Positions 42,152-50,970 of a stretch of 64,000 nucleotides of DNA are shown piece after piece. A program made the position numbers and the translations under genes. How positions within the stretch are numbered: the stretch's first letter is position 1; the number at the start of each line of letters is the position of its first letter. Origin of the DNA: Lachnospiraceae bacterium UBA7143 (GTDB lineage: Bacteria; Bacillota; Clostridia; Lachnospirales; Lachnospiraceae); NCBI GenBank assembly GCA_002491905.1, contig DKWV01000001.1, forward strand, positions 229,590 to 293,589, read 5' to 3'. The notes beneath the pieces were generated by a model. The model made no database searches. It worked only from the letters and a program-made list of their open reading frames with translations, and was not told the origin of the DNA.

Positions 42152-44107
42152 TCACGATTTAATTTTCGTCCCATTCCACCATTCCTGAAGCATCAGAATA
42201 TACCAGATTTGCGGCCTCCAGACATTTTTCATAATATAATCGTCCCATAATTTTTTTACAGCCACTGTGTCAAACAGCCCCTGTTCCTCCAAAAGAGCCG
42301 GCGCCAGAAGACTCTCCGCCCACTCCCGCAACTCCTTCTGCTTCAGCCACCGATGAAGCGGAATCGAGAACCCCTTTTTGGGACGCTCCATCAGTTCACG
42401 TGGCACATAGCGGTAGAGAATGTCCCGCAGAATCTTTTTGCTGACCCCGCCGCCCTGCCGGTAAGAAAGCGGCAGCGTCCATGCAAATTCGACCACATCC
42501 TTATCCAGCATCGGCACGCGCGTCTCCAGCGACACCGCCATCGCCGTCCTGTCCACCTTGTTCAAGATATCGTCGGGATGGTACATCAACAGATCCATTA
42601 GCATCAGATTGTGCTGTCCATCTTCCAGAAGGCCTGCCGGATACGTGTCCATCCATGTTTCTCCGGCCCTGCGTGACTGTATGGCATCCCAGGGGCCGAA
42701 ATCAGGGGTTTTGTCCATTATCCCGCTTCTGACCAGCTTAAGCCCATCTCCGATCTCGGAGCGCAGATACATATCTTCTATGGAACCTGCCCCCAAAAGC
42801 CTTGCTCTGGTGGCCAGAGAAGCATCACCCGAAGCGCAGGCAAGTCCCAGCAGGGCGCTTGCGGGCTTCCGCAGGACACCCGGTATTTTCCTCACCTTAT
42901 TCCAGATACGGTCAATAGAATAATAGGTGTTATATCCGCAGAAAAGCTCGTCACCGCCGTCGCCGCTTAAGGATACCGTCACATGCTCTCTTGTAATCCG
43001 GCTCACCAGATAAGTAGGAATCTGGGAAGAATCCGCGAAAGGTTCCCCAAACATTCCCGCGAGCGCGGGAATCACGTTCTTTGCATCCTCCTCCGTGATA
43101 TAGACTTCCGTATGCTCCGTTCCCAGACAGGCAGCGATCTCCTTCGCCACCGGCGCCTCGTTATACTGCTCTTCCCACATGCCTACGGTAAAGGTTCTGA
43201 CCTTCTGCGCGCTCTGTGCCTGCATCAGCGATACCACCGTGCTGCTGTCGATCCCGGCGGACAAAAAAGCGCCCACAGGCACGTCCGCCACCATCTGTCC
43301 CGCAACGGATTCCCTCAGAAGACGCTCCAGTTCCTCAGCCGCTTCCGCCTCGTTTCCGCGAAAGCGGTTTTTCTGCCCTGCAACCGCCGCTTCCATCATC
43401 GACCAGTAGCTTTCAACCTTCGGTTTATCAAACGGTGATTTAACCTTTAATATTTTTCCCGGCTCCAGCTTCCAAATTCCCCTGTATATGGTATACGGGG
43501 CCGAAATGTAGCCATAACGCATGTAATCGCCTATAATATCTGCATTGACCGAATTGGTAAATCCATCCAGGGAGACAATCGAAGCGAGGTCGGAAGCGAA
43601 AACAAAGCTGCCGTCATTCTCCCCCTTATTTATATCATCTTTTAATATTCCATAATATAACGGCTTCTCTCCAACTCTGTCCCGCGCTAGAAATAACGTG
43701 TGTTCTCGCCTGTCAAACAACGCAATCGCAAACATTCCCTTTGCCATTTTCAGTGCATCCGTAAGCCCGTAAGCAGCGGCCGCCTCCAGAAGCGTTTCTG
43801 TGTCTGAGGTCCCCCGGAAAGCAGGCACCCTCCCCTCCGCCAACAGCTTTTTTCTGATGGAGGCATGATTGTATATCTCCCCGTTATAAGCAATCACATA
43901 TCTGCCGTCGCGGGACATCATGGGCTGCGCTCCCGCAGGCGACAGATCCACAATCGCAAGCCGTCTGTGCCCCAGCACTACCCTGTGGTCGTCCGAAGCC
44001 CACACGCCCGAGGCGTCCGGCCCCCGATAATGCATTTTATCGCACATCCGCTCTATATTCTTCTGCCAGTCTCCCTTAAAGTTGCAAAAGCCCGCGATTC
44101 CACACAT
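42152..44107 (-). CDS. asnB: Asparagine synthase (glutamine-hydrolysing) family protein
   Basis: A 651-residue complete AsnB-type enzyme. The N-terminal glutaminase starts Met-Cys2 (MCGIAGF), with HYRGPDASG, LGHRRLAIVDLS and YNGEIYN. The synthetase half has PP-loop SAGIDSST at 283-290, LSGDGGDELFCGYNTYY and DKVDRTAMAVSLETRVPMLD. Ammonia from glutamine is used to amidate an ATP-activated carboxylate. In surface-glycan loci such proteins (for example WbpS-type) amidate uronic acids, which I think more likely than free asparagine synthesis. A second complete copy is at 46524-48431. The start is fixed by the catalytic Cys2. Confidence 0.9.
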   Translation of the reverse strand: MCGIAGFCNFKGDWQKNIERMCDKMHYRGPDASGVWASDDHRVVLGHRRLAIVDLSPAGAQPMMSRDGRYVIAYNGEIYNHASIRKKLLAEGRVPAFRGTSDTETLLEAAAAYGLTDALKMAKGMFAIALFDRREHTLFLARDRVGEKPLYYGILKDDINKGENDGSFVFASDLASIVSLDGFTNSVNADIIGDYMRYGYISAPYTIYRGIWKLEPGKILKVKSPFDKPKVESYWSMMEAAVAGQKNRFRGNEAEAAEELERLLRESVAGQMVADVPVGAFLSAGIDSSTVVSLMQAQSAQKVRTFTVGMWEEQYNEAPVAKEIAACLGTEHTEVYITEEDAKNVIPALAGMFGEPFADSSQIPTYLVSRITREHVTVSLSGDGGDELFCGYNTYYSIDRIWNKVRKIPGVLRKPASALLGLACASGDASLATRARLLGAGSIEDMYLRSEIGDGLKLVRSGIMDKTPDFGPWDAIQSRRAGETWMDTYPAGLLEDGQHNLMLMDLLMYHPDDILNKVDRTAMAVSLETRVPMLDKDVVEFAWTLPLSYRQGGGVSKKILRDILYRYVPRELMERPKKGFSIPLHRWLKQKELREWAESLLAPALLEEQGLFDTVAVKKLWDDYIMKNVWRPQIWYILMLQEWWNGTKIKS

Positions 44108-44115
44108 ATGTTATC

Positions 44116-45207
44116 TTATTCCTCCTCAATCTCAGCGTAATCCTCATTCGCAATCCGCTCCCTGACCGTCCTGACGGCCTCCTCCTGTCTTGTTTTCCAA
44201 AGCTCATAGGATTTGTCCCACGAGTCATAGGACGCGTCTCCACGGTGGTCAGGGAGCGCGTAGCGGCCTGTCAGATATTCTTTCAGGAAATCCGTACACT
44301 TCCCGGCTCCCACCGCATTTGTGTGGCTGCCGTAATCCGCGAAGTCCTCCTCAAAGACAATGCCAATCTCGTCGTAATAATTGTTCATATTTAAAAACCC
44401 AAAGCCGCTCTCCTCGACAATCCCTGCCATGTAGTTGAACATCTGCTGCTCCTCCAGGGATTCCCCGTAGGGAGAAACGATAAACAGCGCGTCAAGCCCC
44501 TCCTCCTTCAGATAGGCAAGGAGATCCCGCAGATACGCCTCCTGCTCCTGCGGCATCGCCAGAACGCCCTCCGCACCGCCGCAGGCAGGCTGTGGCTGCG
44601 GTCCCACCTCGTCCCGGAAAGTATATCCCTTTAGCGGATGTCTGTGGTGATAGAACATATTCGCCCACTCAGAAGGAAGCGCCAGCATTTTCCAGTTCGT
44701 GTGATACTTCATAATGTCTATATAATAGCTCAGACGCCCCTCAGCGTCGTCCTCCGGCACCAGCCCCCGTATCGTTCTGATCCGCTGGGGAGAATAGCGC
44801 AGATTGTCCGTCACGCCCCGGGTATAGGCCATGTTCTCCATCAGTCCCGCCTCTTCCATCGTAAACATGCGCATCTCGAATATATAGAGCGCGGGCGACT
44901 GAGTTTTCTCCGCCTCCTCTGCCAGATAGCGCATAGCCGCAGGCCGCTGTACATTGGTGGACAACGGATACATCGCAATCCCCGTCTCTCCCCACAGCTT
45001 TGGAGCCGCATAATAGGGAAATACCGGGCTCGAACCGATCATCACCACGTCCAGCGAATCCTTCTTTTCCGCATAAAATCCCGCGAAACGGTCCTTCACA
45101 TCGCCGTTTGTCCTCACCATATAGGACACCGGCCAAAGGATTGCCAAAAACAGTAGTATAAAGACGGCCGCCTGCGGGAGCATTTTATAATTACGCATGC
45201 TATTCAT
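44116..45207 (-). CDS. SGNH/DltD-like membrane-anchored protein
   Basis: A 363-residue protein with one membrane helix (about residues 11-30) and an outer domain. VVMIGSSPVFPYYAAPKLWG carries the GSS block I nucleophile (Ser59/60), and FADYGSHTNAVGAGKCTDFL near the end supplies a D/H pair resembling block V. Family members attach or remove acyl groups on extracellular glycans (AlgX/PatB/DltD logic). A related layout occurs in 55532-56611, next to the MBOAT and ligase genes. ATG at 45207 overlaps the GT4 stop by eight bases, with GGAG seven bases upstream. O-acetylation of the glycan is inferred. Confidence 0.65.
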   Translation of the reverse strand: MNSMRNYKMLPQAAVFILLFLAILWPVSYMVRTNGDVKDRFAGFYAEKKDSLDVVMIGSSPVFPYYAAPKLWGETGIAMYPLSTNVQRPAAMRYLAEEAEKTQSPALYIFEMRMFTMEEAGLMENMAYTRGVTDNLRYSPQRIRTIRGLVPEDDAEGRLSYYIDIMKYHTNWKMLALPSEWANMFYHHRHPLKGYTFRDEVGPQPQPACGGAEGVLAMPQEQEAYLRDLLAYLKEEGLDALFIVSPYGESLEEQQMFNYMAGIVEESGFGFLNMNNYYDEIGIVFEEDFADYGSHTNAVGAGKCTDFLKEYLTGRYALPDHRGDASYDSWDKSYELWKTRQEEAVRTVRERIANEDYAEIEEE

Positions 45208-46309
45208 TTATAATCTCCTCAAAATAATCTCTCCACATGGAATTCACCCGCTCCGGCGCAAGCCTTTCCTGAATCTTTGCCGCCTCTTCACCAAGCCTGT
45301 CTGCGTAAGCCGGATCCCCCAAAAGCCTGTCCACCGCGCCCTCCAGAGCCGCCAGATCCCCCGTCGGAATCACCAGGCCGTTCACGCCGTCCTCCATCAG
45401 TTCCTCCGTGCCGCCGCTTGGCACATCCGTGGCAATCACAGGCAGCCCCAGCGCCAGCGCTTCTATCAGTGCATTGGAAACCCCTTCCGAATAGGATGTG
45501 AGCAGAAACAGGGACGCCCCACGGATACGCGCCGCCACATCGGGCACTACGCCGGGCAGAAAAACCCGCTCCGCAATGCCAAGCTTTACAGCCGTTTCTT
45601 CTATATGAGAACGCAGCTCACCGTCCCCATAAATCACGAGACTGTATTCCGGATATTTGTCCTTCAGCGCCGCAAAAGCGTGAAGCTGCATCTCATGGTT
45701 CTTGTTTGCGTCCATGCGCCCCACAGAGACAATCTTCTTTTCCCGCGCGCCCTCATACCTCGGCATAAGAAACGCGGGATTCAAGGAATTGGGCAGGATC
45801 ACCGCCCTCTCTCCCACCTTCCTGCAAAAGAAGCTTCTGGAGCGCTCCGTCTGTAAAATAACCCCCGCCGCGCGGGAAAAGAGAAAATCCGCCAACACAC
45901 GCATCACCCTTGACGGGTACTCCTCCTTCGCCTCCCCCACCACCGAGACAACAGCCCTGGTCTTTGTCCCCATAGCTGTGACGACAGCCATAAAATTATT
46001 TTTCCCGATGCAGGACAGCACCAGATCCGGTTCCTGCTCTTTCCATATCGCACGTAATTTATTCAGCCTTCTGAAGAAATTGACCACCCGGCTGGCGGAC
46101 ACTTTTTCTTCCCCAATATCGGAAATAAATCTCTCTATTCCATCCGGCAGAATATACTCGTCCTCCTTCTGATACTGTGTCACCATAATGACACGGTATC
46201 CCTCCTCCCTGAAATATCCGGCCAGATTTACAAACACACGTTCTGCCCCTCCCTTGCAAAGAGAGCCGATATAGAAAGCTATTTTTTTCTGTCCATTCTT
46301 TTCATTCAT
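45200..46309 (-). CDS. GT4-family glycosyltransferase
   Basis: A 369-residue GT-B enzyme. IAFYIGSLCKGGAERVFVNL is the typical N-terminal GGAERV block, IVSVGRMDANKNHEMQLHAF opens the donor domain, and FLLTSYSEGVSNALIEALALG has the EX7E motif. Its closest recognisable type is the GalNAc/Gal-transferring GT4 enzymes of capsule loci (PglA/PglH/PglJ-like), although the sugar is not certain. The stop is embedded in the SGNH gene start. A 214-base A+T-rich stretch precedes it. Confidence 0.88.
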   Translation of the reverse strand: MNEKNGQKKIAFYIGSLCKGGAERVFVNLAGYFREEGYRVIMVTQYQKEDEYILPDGIERFISDIGEEKVSASRVVNFFRRLNKLRAIWKEQEPDLVLSCIGKNNFMAVVTAMGTKTRAVVSVVGEAKEEYPSRVMRVLADFLFSRAAGVILQTERSRSFFCRKVGERAVILPNSLNPAFLMPRYEGAREKKIVSVGRMDANKNHEMQLHAFAALKDKYPEYSLVIYGDGELRSHIEETAVKLGIAERVFLPGVVPDVAARIRGASLFLLTSYSEGVSNALIEALALGLPVIATDVPSGGTEELMEDGVNGLVIPTGDLAALEGAVDRLLGDPAYADRLGEEAAKIQERLAPERVNSMWRDYFEEIINE

Positions 46310-46523
46310 ATGCCTGCATAAATTCCTTCATTTTTCGACTAAAAACACCCGTTCTCGAATCATATTCCTGCATTTTCGTCAAAATCCGGCAGAAATTGCA
46401 TTTTTAATTAAATTCTCATTTATTTTCGTCCGTCTGAAAATATAGATAATTCATTATATTTTCTGAAAACTTTCTTTTTTTCTTCCCCAAATAACATCCG
46501 CAATCCTTTTGCTTTTTAAGATT
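46310..46523. other. A+T-rich gap between glycosyltransferase and asparagine synthase genes
   Basis: A 214-base gap with low G+C compared with its surroundings. The minus strand contains a TATAAT in AAAATATAATGAA (near 46450-46462) without a good -35, and I see no stable terminator hairpin. A short frame on the minus strand (46454-46636) overlaps the asparagine synthase end and is not credible. It may hold a weak promoter for the GT4 and SGNH genes. Confidence 0.4.
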
Positions 46524-48431
46524 TCACATGTTACCATTCTCGTGAAAACACAGATACCACTGTTGGAAGACAAAGTAGGCCCAAACCAGACCGGAATAAT
46601 TTTCTCCCGTTCCCCGTCCTCTGTCACCCGTCTCAAGATAGCTCTTTACCATCTTTTCAACATACGGTTCGTCGAATATATTTTGACGTTTCAGGAAGTC
46701 ATGCTGTGTGTAACATAACAGTTGTTCTTTCAGGGGTCCCCTGAGCCACTTATCGAGCGGAACGCCAAACCCTTTCTTTGGACGATCCAACAGCTTCTTC
46801 GGAATATAGTCGTAAGCAATCTCTTTCAGGATATGCTTTTTATCTCCCGCCGCATATTTATACTGGTGTGGAATCCGATAGGAAAAGTCCATCACATCCG
46901 GGTCGAGAATCGGGCATCTCGCCTCCAGCGAATATTTCATGGACGCACGGTCCATCTTGCAGAGGATATCCCCCGGCAGATAGGTGTCCATATCCAGAAG
47001 CATCCGGCAGATCTGCCAGTCACGGACCGGATAGCCGCTCTCCACAGGATAATGCACAGGCAGCGCACGCTCCCCATCAGGCAGCCCTGACACCATAGCG
47101 CGCGCCATTCCCGGATAATTTCCCGCACTGAACTGTGTCTTCGTCTCCCGGTCCCTGTTTCCAGCGATCACACGCGCCTTAAAGGGAAGACTTTCCTCCG
47201 GCAGAATCCGCCTTAACACCGGCAGGCCGCACATGCCATGCACGACGGCACCCAGCCTGTCCAGCTTCTGCGCCTGCGCCACCTTTTCATAAATATTATA
47301 ACCGCAGTAAAACTCGTCCCCACCGTCTCCCGAAAGCGCCACGGTTACCTGTTCCCTTGCCAGCTTGCAGACTAACATAGTAGGGATCTGGGACGGATCG
47401 GCAAAAGGTTCGTCAAAATATTTCGGAATACTCTCCACCATGCGGAACATATCCGCCTCGTCAACCTTAAACTCCGTGTGGTCAGTTCCCAGATAGTCGG
47501 CCACCGCCCGGGCATAGGGCGCCTCGTTATACTTTTCCTCATGAAAACCGATGGAAAAAGTCTTAACCGGCTCCTCAGAATGCTCCTGCGCCATCGCTGT
47601 AATCAGGGATGAGTCATAGCCGCCGCTTAAGAATGTTCCGAGCGGTACATCCGCAATCATGCGAAATGACACGGCGCGCTGCAAAAGCGTCTTCAGCTGC
47701 TCCTTCGCTTCATCGTAGCTTTTTATGGGCTGCCCCGACGCAGCCTCATAGGCTTCTCTCACGCTCCAGTAGTTCCACATGCTGATCTGCCCGCCCTGAA
47801 ACTTGAGGACCGCCCCCGGAGCAAGCTTGTAAACATTCTCATAAACGCTCTCCGGCGCATTGATGTACTGCTGGTAAAGATAGCGCGAGAGCACCCTTCT
47901 GTCTATCCTTCCCTGAAAATCCGGGCAGGCCATGATCGGCTTCAACTCCGAAGCAAACACGAGCTCCTCCCTCTCATACCAGTAATAGAGGGGCTTCTTG
48001 CCAATGCGGTCACGGATCAGGTAAACCGCTTCCTCCGCCCTGTCAAAAAGGGCGATCGCAAACATTCCGTTAAACCGGTTTACACAGGAAATACCCCATT
48101 TTAAATAGGCGGCTATGATGACCTCCGTGTCACAGTCCGACCGAAAGGGATAGTCCGCCAATTCTTCCCGCAGTTCTCTGAAATTATAAATTTCCCCGTT
48201 ATAAACCACTACCACACGGTCATCCGACGAGTGCATGGGCTGATGCCCCAGCGCCGAAAGATCCAGGATGGAAAGCCGTCTCTGCGCAAGCCCCACAAAG
48301 TAGCCGCCAGCCGCCTCGAAGAACTCCTCGCCGCTGTCGTTGGGGCCTCTGTGATACATCGTATCATTCATTCTTTTTAACTGCCCGGGCGTGACCTCCC
48401 GTTTCCTGATGTACCCGCATATTCCGCACAT
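46524..48431 (-). CDS. asnB: Asparagine synthase (glutamine-hydrolysing) family protein, second copy
   Basis: A 635-residue complete enzyme with Met-Cys2 (MCGICGYIRK), YHRGPNDSG, AQRRLSILDLSALGHQPM, YNGEIYNFRELRE, PP-loop LSGGYDSS, ALSGDGGDEFYCGYNIYEK and LCKMDRASMKYSLEARCPIL. It differs in many places from the copy at 42152-44107, so this is not a recent duplication. It follows a NodB-like gene by ten bases; the pairing of amidase-type and amidotransferase-type genes fits modification of an amino or uronic sugar. Amidation of the locus glycan is inferred. Confidence 0.9.
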   Translation of the reverse strand: MCGICGYIRKREVTPGQLKRMNDTMYHRGPNDSGEEFFEAAGGYFVGLAQRRLSILDLSALGHQPMHSSDDRVVVVYNGEIYNFRELREELADYPFRSDCDTEVIIAAYLKWGISCVNRFNGMFAIALFDRAEEAVYLIRDRIGKKPLYYWYEREELVFASELKPIMACPDFQGRIDRRVLSRYLYQQYINAPESVYENVYKLAPGAVLKFQGGQISMWNYWSVREAYEAASGQPIKSYDEAKEQLKTLLQRAVSFRMIADVPLGTFLSGGYDSSLITAMAQEHSEEPVKTFSIGFHEEKYNEAPYARAVADYLGTDHTEFKVDEADMFRMVESIPKYFDEPFADPSQIPTMLVCKLAREQVTVALSGDGGDEFYCGYNIYEKVAQAQKLDRLGAVVHGMCGLPVLRRILPEESLPFKARVIAGNRDRETKTQFSAGNYPGMARAMVSGLPDGERALPVHYPVESGYPVRDWQICRMLLDMDTYLPGDILCKMDRASMKYSLEARCPILDPDVMDFSYRIPHQYKYAAGDKKHILKEIAYDYIPKKLLDRPKKGFGVPLDKWLRGPLKEQLLCYTQHDFLKRQNIFDEPYVEKMVKSYLETGDRGRGTGENYSGLVWAYFVFQQWYLCFHENGNM

Positions 48432-48441
48432 GTAATCTCCT

Positions 48442-49200
48442 TCACTTTACGTCCTTGCCCATAAAGTATTCCCTGTACTCCCCGAAATCCTTACATTCAT
48501 TGTCCACAGACTCCACCAGCTCTTCATATTTTTCCTGTATGAGCGCCCGGTAATTTTCAAAATTATTACATCCCTTTTTGCTCCATGCAAAGGGATGGGT
48601 CAAAATCTGCACCTTGTCAAAACCCGTGATATTCTCCTCGTCCGGGTACCCATACCGCCAGATATGATTGGCATCCGACATATATTTCACTTTTAATTCC
48701 GTATCGTCCGTTATTTTATCTGCATAGGTAAAAAAGTCATCCTGATACGCATTGAGCAGACCGTCCAGCTTAATATTCTCCCTGAGAATATCGTTGGAGG
48801 GCCTGTGCACGGAAAACTCCTTGATCTCAAAGCCAAACATCTCGCTCAAAATATCAATTTCCATACGGATCCGCTTTCTGATCTGCTCCATATCCGTCAT
48901 CCCGTTTAAGGCAAAGTGCAGGCCGATACGCTGTCCTCTCTCATGCATGTCCTTGATGATATCCATATTCCTGCGTGAAAGGATATTGTAGGAATTGTTC
49001 GTCCACTGGAAAAAGAAAGTGGATGTAAAATCCATGCTCTGCTCCACCTTAGCCAGCTGCCATGCCCTTTCCACGCTGTACTCCACATCATGACGCATAA
49101 TAATGAACGAATCCCGGTTCAGCGCTTCCGCATAGCCGCACTGACGGCCCGTTGACTTTATAATCCTGATAATTTCCCTGTAATCGTCAAATGAAAACAT
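48442..49200 (-). CDS. Polysaccharide deacetylase-like (NodB-fold) protein
   Basis: A 252-residue protein. FIIMRHDVEYSVERAWQLA (RHDVE at residues 36-40) resembles the RHDVD opening of NodB-fold proteins found in capsule loci; IGLHFALNG near residue 93 stands where the metal-binding HxxxxH would be, with only one histidine seen. EFSVHRPSNDIL and QILTHPFAWSKKG give the later blocks. Metal binding and deacetylase activity are therefore uncertain. ATG at 49200 follows GGAGG closely. The 104-base gap upstream contains a TTGGCA and a TATAAC that are not well spaced. Confidence 0.65.
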   Translation of the reverse strand: MFSFDDYREIIRIIKSTGRQCGYAEALNRDSFIIMRHDVEYSVERAWQLAKVEQSMDFTSTFFFQWTNNSYNILSRRNMDIIKDMHERGQRIGLHFALNGMTDMEQIRKRIRMEIDILSEMFGFEIKEFSVHRPSNDILRENIKLDGLLNAYQDDFFTYADKITDDTELKVKYMSDANHIWRYGYPDEENITGFDKVQILTHPFAWSKKGCNNFENYRALIQEKYEELVESVDNECKDFGEYREYFMGKDVK

Positions 49201-49304
49201 ATTTTCCTCCGCTCCTGGGCGTTCGCTCTCCTCTGCCCGTAAATAAATATAAACCTGTCATAGATCTGAATTGTTATAAGTTTACCACACTTTGCCAAAA
49301 ACCG

Positions 49305-50789
49305 CTACTGTGCCCGCCGCACGGACCGTTTTCCGTAATATGCGGCAATCCCCTGATTCACCCATCCGTCTTCATCCTCATCGAAATAAAAGCACTCAAA
49401 ATCGTCGATAAAATCCGGCATTTCCAGTTCCACATCCTCCTCGGGACATGTCTCCAGATAATCGTAAAGTTCGACGCATTTCCCGTAGTACTCCCGGTAA
49501 TTTCCGTTGTGCACATAGCGCGCCACCCGGTACATAGGCAGTTCCTCCACAGCCAACGGCGTGACGATCACAGCCGCCAGACAGATATAGAGTAAAACCG
49601 CGACCGTCCGTGCGTCCGACGGCAGTCCCAAAAGCCTGTGGCAGCATATGCCCAGAAACAGAGCCAGATTTAACAGGGAAATTACCATCGTTGTATCTAT
49701 TATAAAATAACATCTGTTTGGAACATAAGATCCGCCATATCCAAGCGCCACGGGAAAATCTGCCACAAGCCCCGCCAGAAGCGCGAGTACCGTGGCAACG
49801 CCATACTCCCGCAGCGCAACCCTGCATCTTCCAGACAGATACAGTCCCGCCGCGATCATCACAAGAAAGACCAGCCCCAGAATCGTCTCCCGGAAAAGTC
49901 TTCCGGACTCCCCTGCAAACATGCGTACCGTACAGGCAGCCGCCTGTACGAAATGCAGACCCGCTCCCGCCGTCTCATCATGCCTGGAAAAATTACCCGG
50001 CGCGGCCGCATTGATCAGCGCACCCGCGAATCCCGCCGCGAAAACCGCCAGATTGTACCCGGATACCTTCCTCGCGGAGAGATAAAATGCCACCGTCAAC
50101 ATCAGCGTCACGTAACATCCCACGCCCGCCACGGCAAGCGATCCGCCAGAGGAAAGAAATAAAAGAACAGCCGCAATTCCTGCCAGGACTTTTTTCCTTC
50201 GAAGACTTGTGCTTTCCTTATTTATAAGAAGAAACAGCGTCAGTCCAATGAGCAGAAGGGAAAAAGGCATACTGTACGCCACCGCGCCGGAAAACCAGAA
50301 ATAAATCTCCGCATAGACGTCCGCATTCACCACAGTCAGAAAAAAGAGCGCAAGAACTGCAAACCGCAGGGGTATCAGACCTTTCCCGCCGGATACCGCT
50401 TCCCCTCCCGGTGCCGCCTCCGGCCGAAAAAAGGAAAGTCCCACCCACAAAAGGACCGCCAGCGATGCAAGAAACAGCAGCGCGTTCCCCACCATCACCG
50501 CCCGAAGCTGGGGCAGCCCAAAATTGTTGATCGGTGAGAGAAACGCCTGCAAAAACATGGAAAACCAGGTTCCCTGCCAGTCCATATACAGATCCTTCAC
50601 ATACAGAAGAGATGCCGCAAAATATTCCGGCAACGAGACGTGGAACGCCCCCACTCTCACGCCGTGGGTAAAATCATCCCCGCTGAGCACCGTATAGCCG
50701 GCCCCCATCGAAAAGACAACAATTGAGGCCACAATCACAATAACACATGCTACAGAAATTAAAATTTCCGCTGTCCTTTTTCCTCTCAC
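49305..50789 (-). CDS. DUF6056-like polytopic membrane protein, candidate GT-C enzyme
   Basis: About 494 residues with ten or more membrane segments. The loop after TM1 reads VLSGDDFTHGVRV, then LYMDWQGTWFSMFLQA, the same D-D plus WQGT layout as 35447-36943; the soluble tail ends GWVNQGIAAYYGKRSVR as in that paralogue. An in-frame ATG at 50849 and another at 50816 give longer forms, but the first lies inside the flank of repeat element C and neither has a ribosome site. GTG at 50789 has AGGGAG seven bases upstream and is preferred. Outer-face glycosyl transfer from a lipid-phosphate donor is inferred. Confidence 0.65.
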   Translation of the reverse strand: MRGKRTAEILISVACVIVIVASIVVFSMGAGYTVLSGDDFTHGVRVGAFHVSLPEYFAASLLYVKDLYMDWQGTWFSMFLQAFLSPINNFGLPQLRAVMVGNALLFLASLAVLLWVGLSFFRPEAAPGGEAVSGGKGLIPLRFAVLALFFLTVVNADVYAEIYFWFSGAVAYSMPFSLLLIGLTLFLLINKESTSLRRKKVLAGIAAVLLFLSSGGSLAVAGVGCYVTLMLTVAFYLSARKVSGYNLAVFAAGFAGALINAAAPGNFSRHDETAGAGLHFVQAAACTVRMFAGESGRLFRETILGLVFLVMIAAGLYLSGRCRVALREYGVATVLALLAGLVADFPVALGYGGSYVPNRCYFIIDTTMVISLLNLALFLGICCHRLLGLPSDARTVAVLLYICLAAVIVTPLAVEELPMYRVARYVHNGNYREYYGKCVELYDYLETCPEEDVELEMPDFIDDFECFYFDEDEDGWVNQGIAAYYGKRSVRRAQ

Positions 50790-50830
50790 GCCGTTACTCC
50801 CTGTCTGTATCTGCATACTAAATTGTACAT

Positions 50831-50956
50831 TGCATATTGTATAATCCATAAGCAGACTCTCAAAATACGCCGGTACTTAGCGAGGTCCCTACGAGCTTAG
50901 TACCGTTGCGTTTTTTGCGAAGCGAGAGCGGGTCTCGTTGGAATATGCAATATGCA
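50831..50956. repeat. GTACT hairpin element, copy C, with flanking inverted ends
   Basis: The core hairpin is 50861-50917: CAAAATACGCCGGTACTTAG pairs imperfectly with a downstream arm containing GCTTAGTACC and GCGTTTTTTG. A second small stem CGAGA/TCTCG lies at 50923-50937. The whole stretch is bounded by a perfect 9-base inverted pair, TGCATATTG (50831-50839) and CAATATGCA (50948-50956), like the ends of a small non-autonomous element. It fills the gap between the MBOAT stop and the DUF6056 start. Confidence 0.6.
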
Positions 50957-50970
50957 CTACCACTGTAACA

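Noticed and set aside
42152..44107. Housekeeping asparagine biosynthesis
   Set aside because: Two complete copies plus a third degenerate one embedded in a glycan locus make polymer amidation more likely, although free asparagine synthesis is not excluded.
46454..46636. Short minus-strand frame overlapping the end of the second asparagine synthase
   Set aside because: Mostly the asparagine synthase 3' end in another frame, with no ribosome site or domain.
50831..50956. Element C as a complete insertion sequence
   Set aside because: Too short to encode a transposase, and no obvious target duplication; at most a non-autonomous element.
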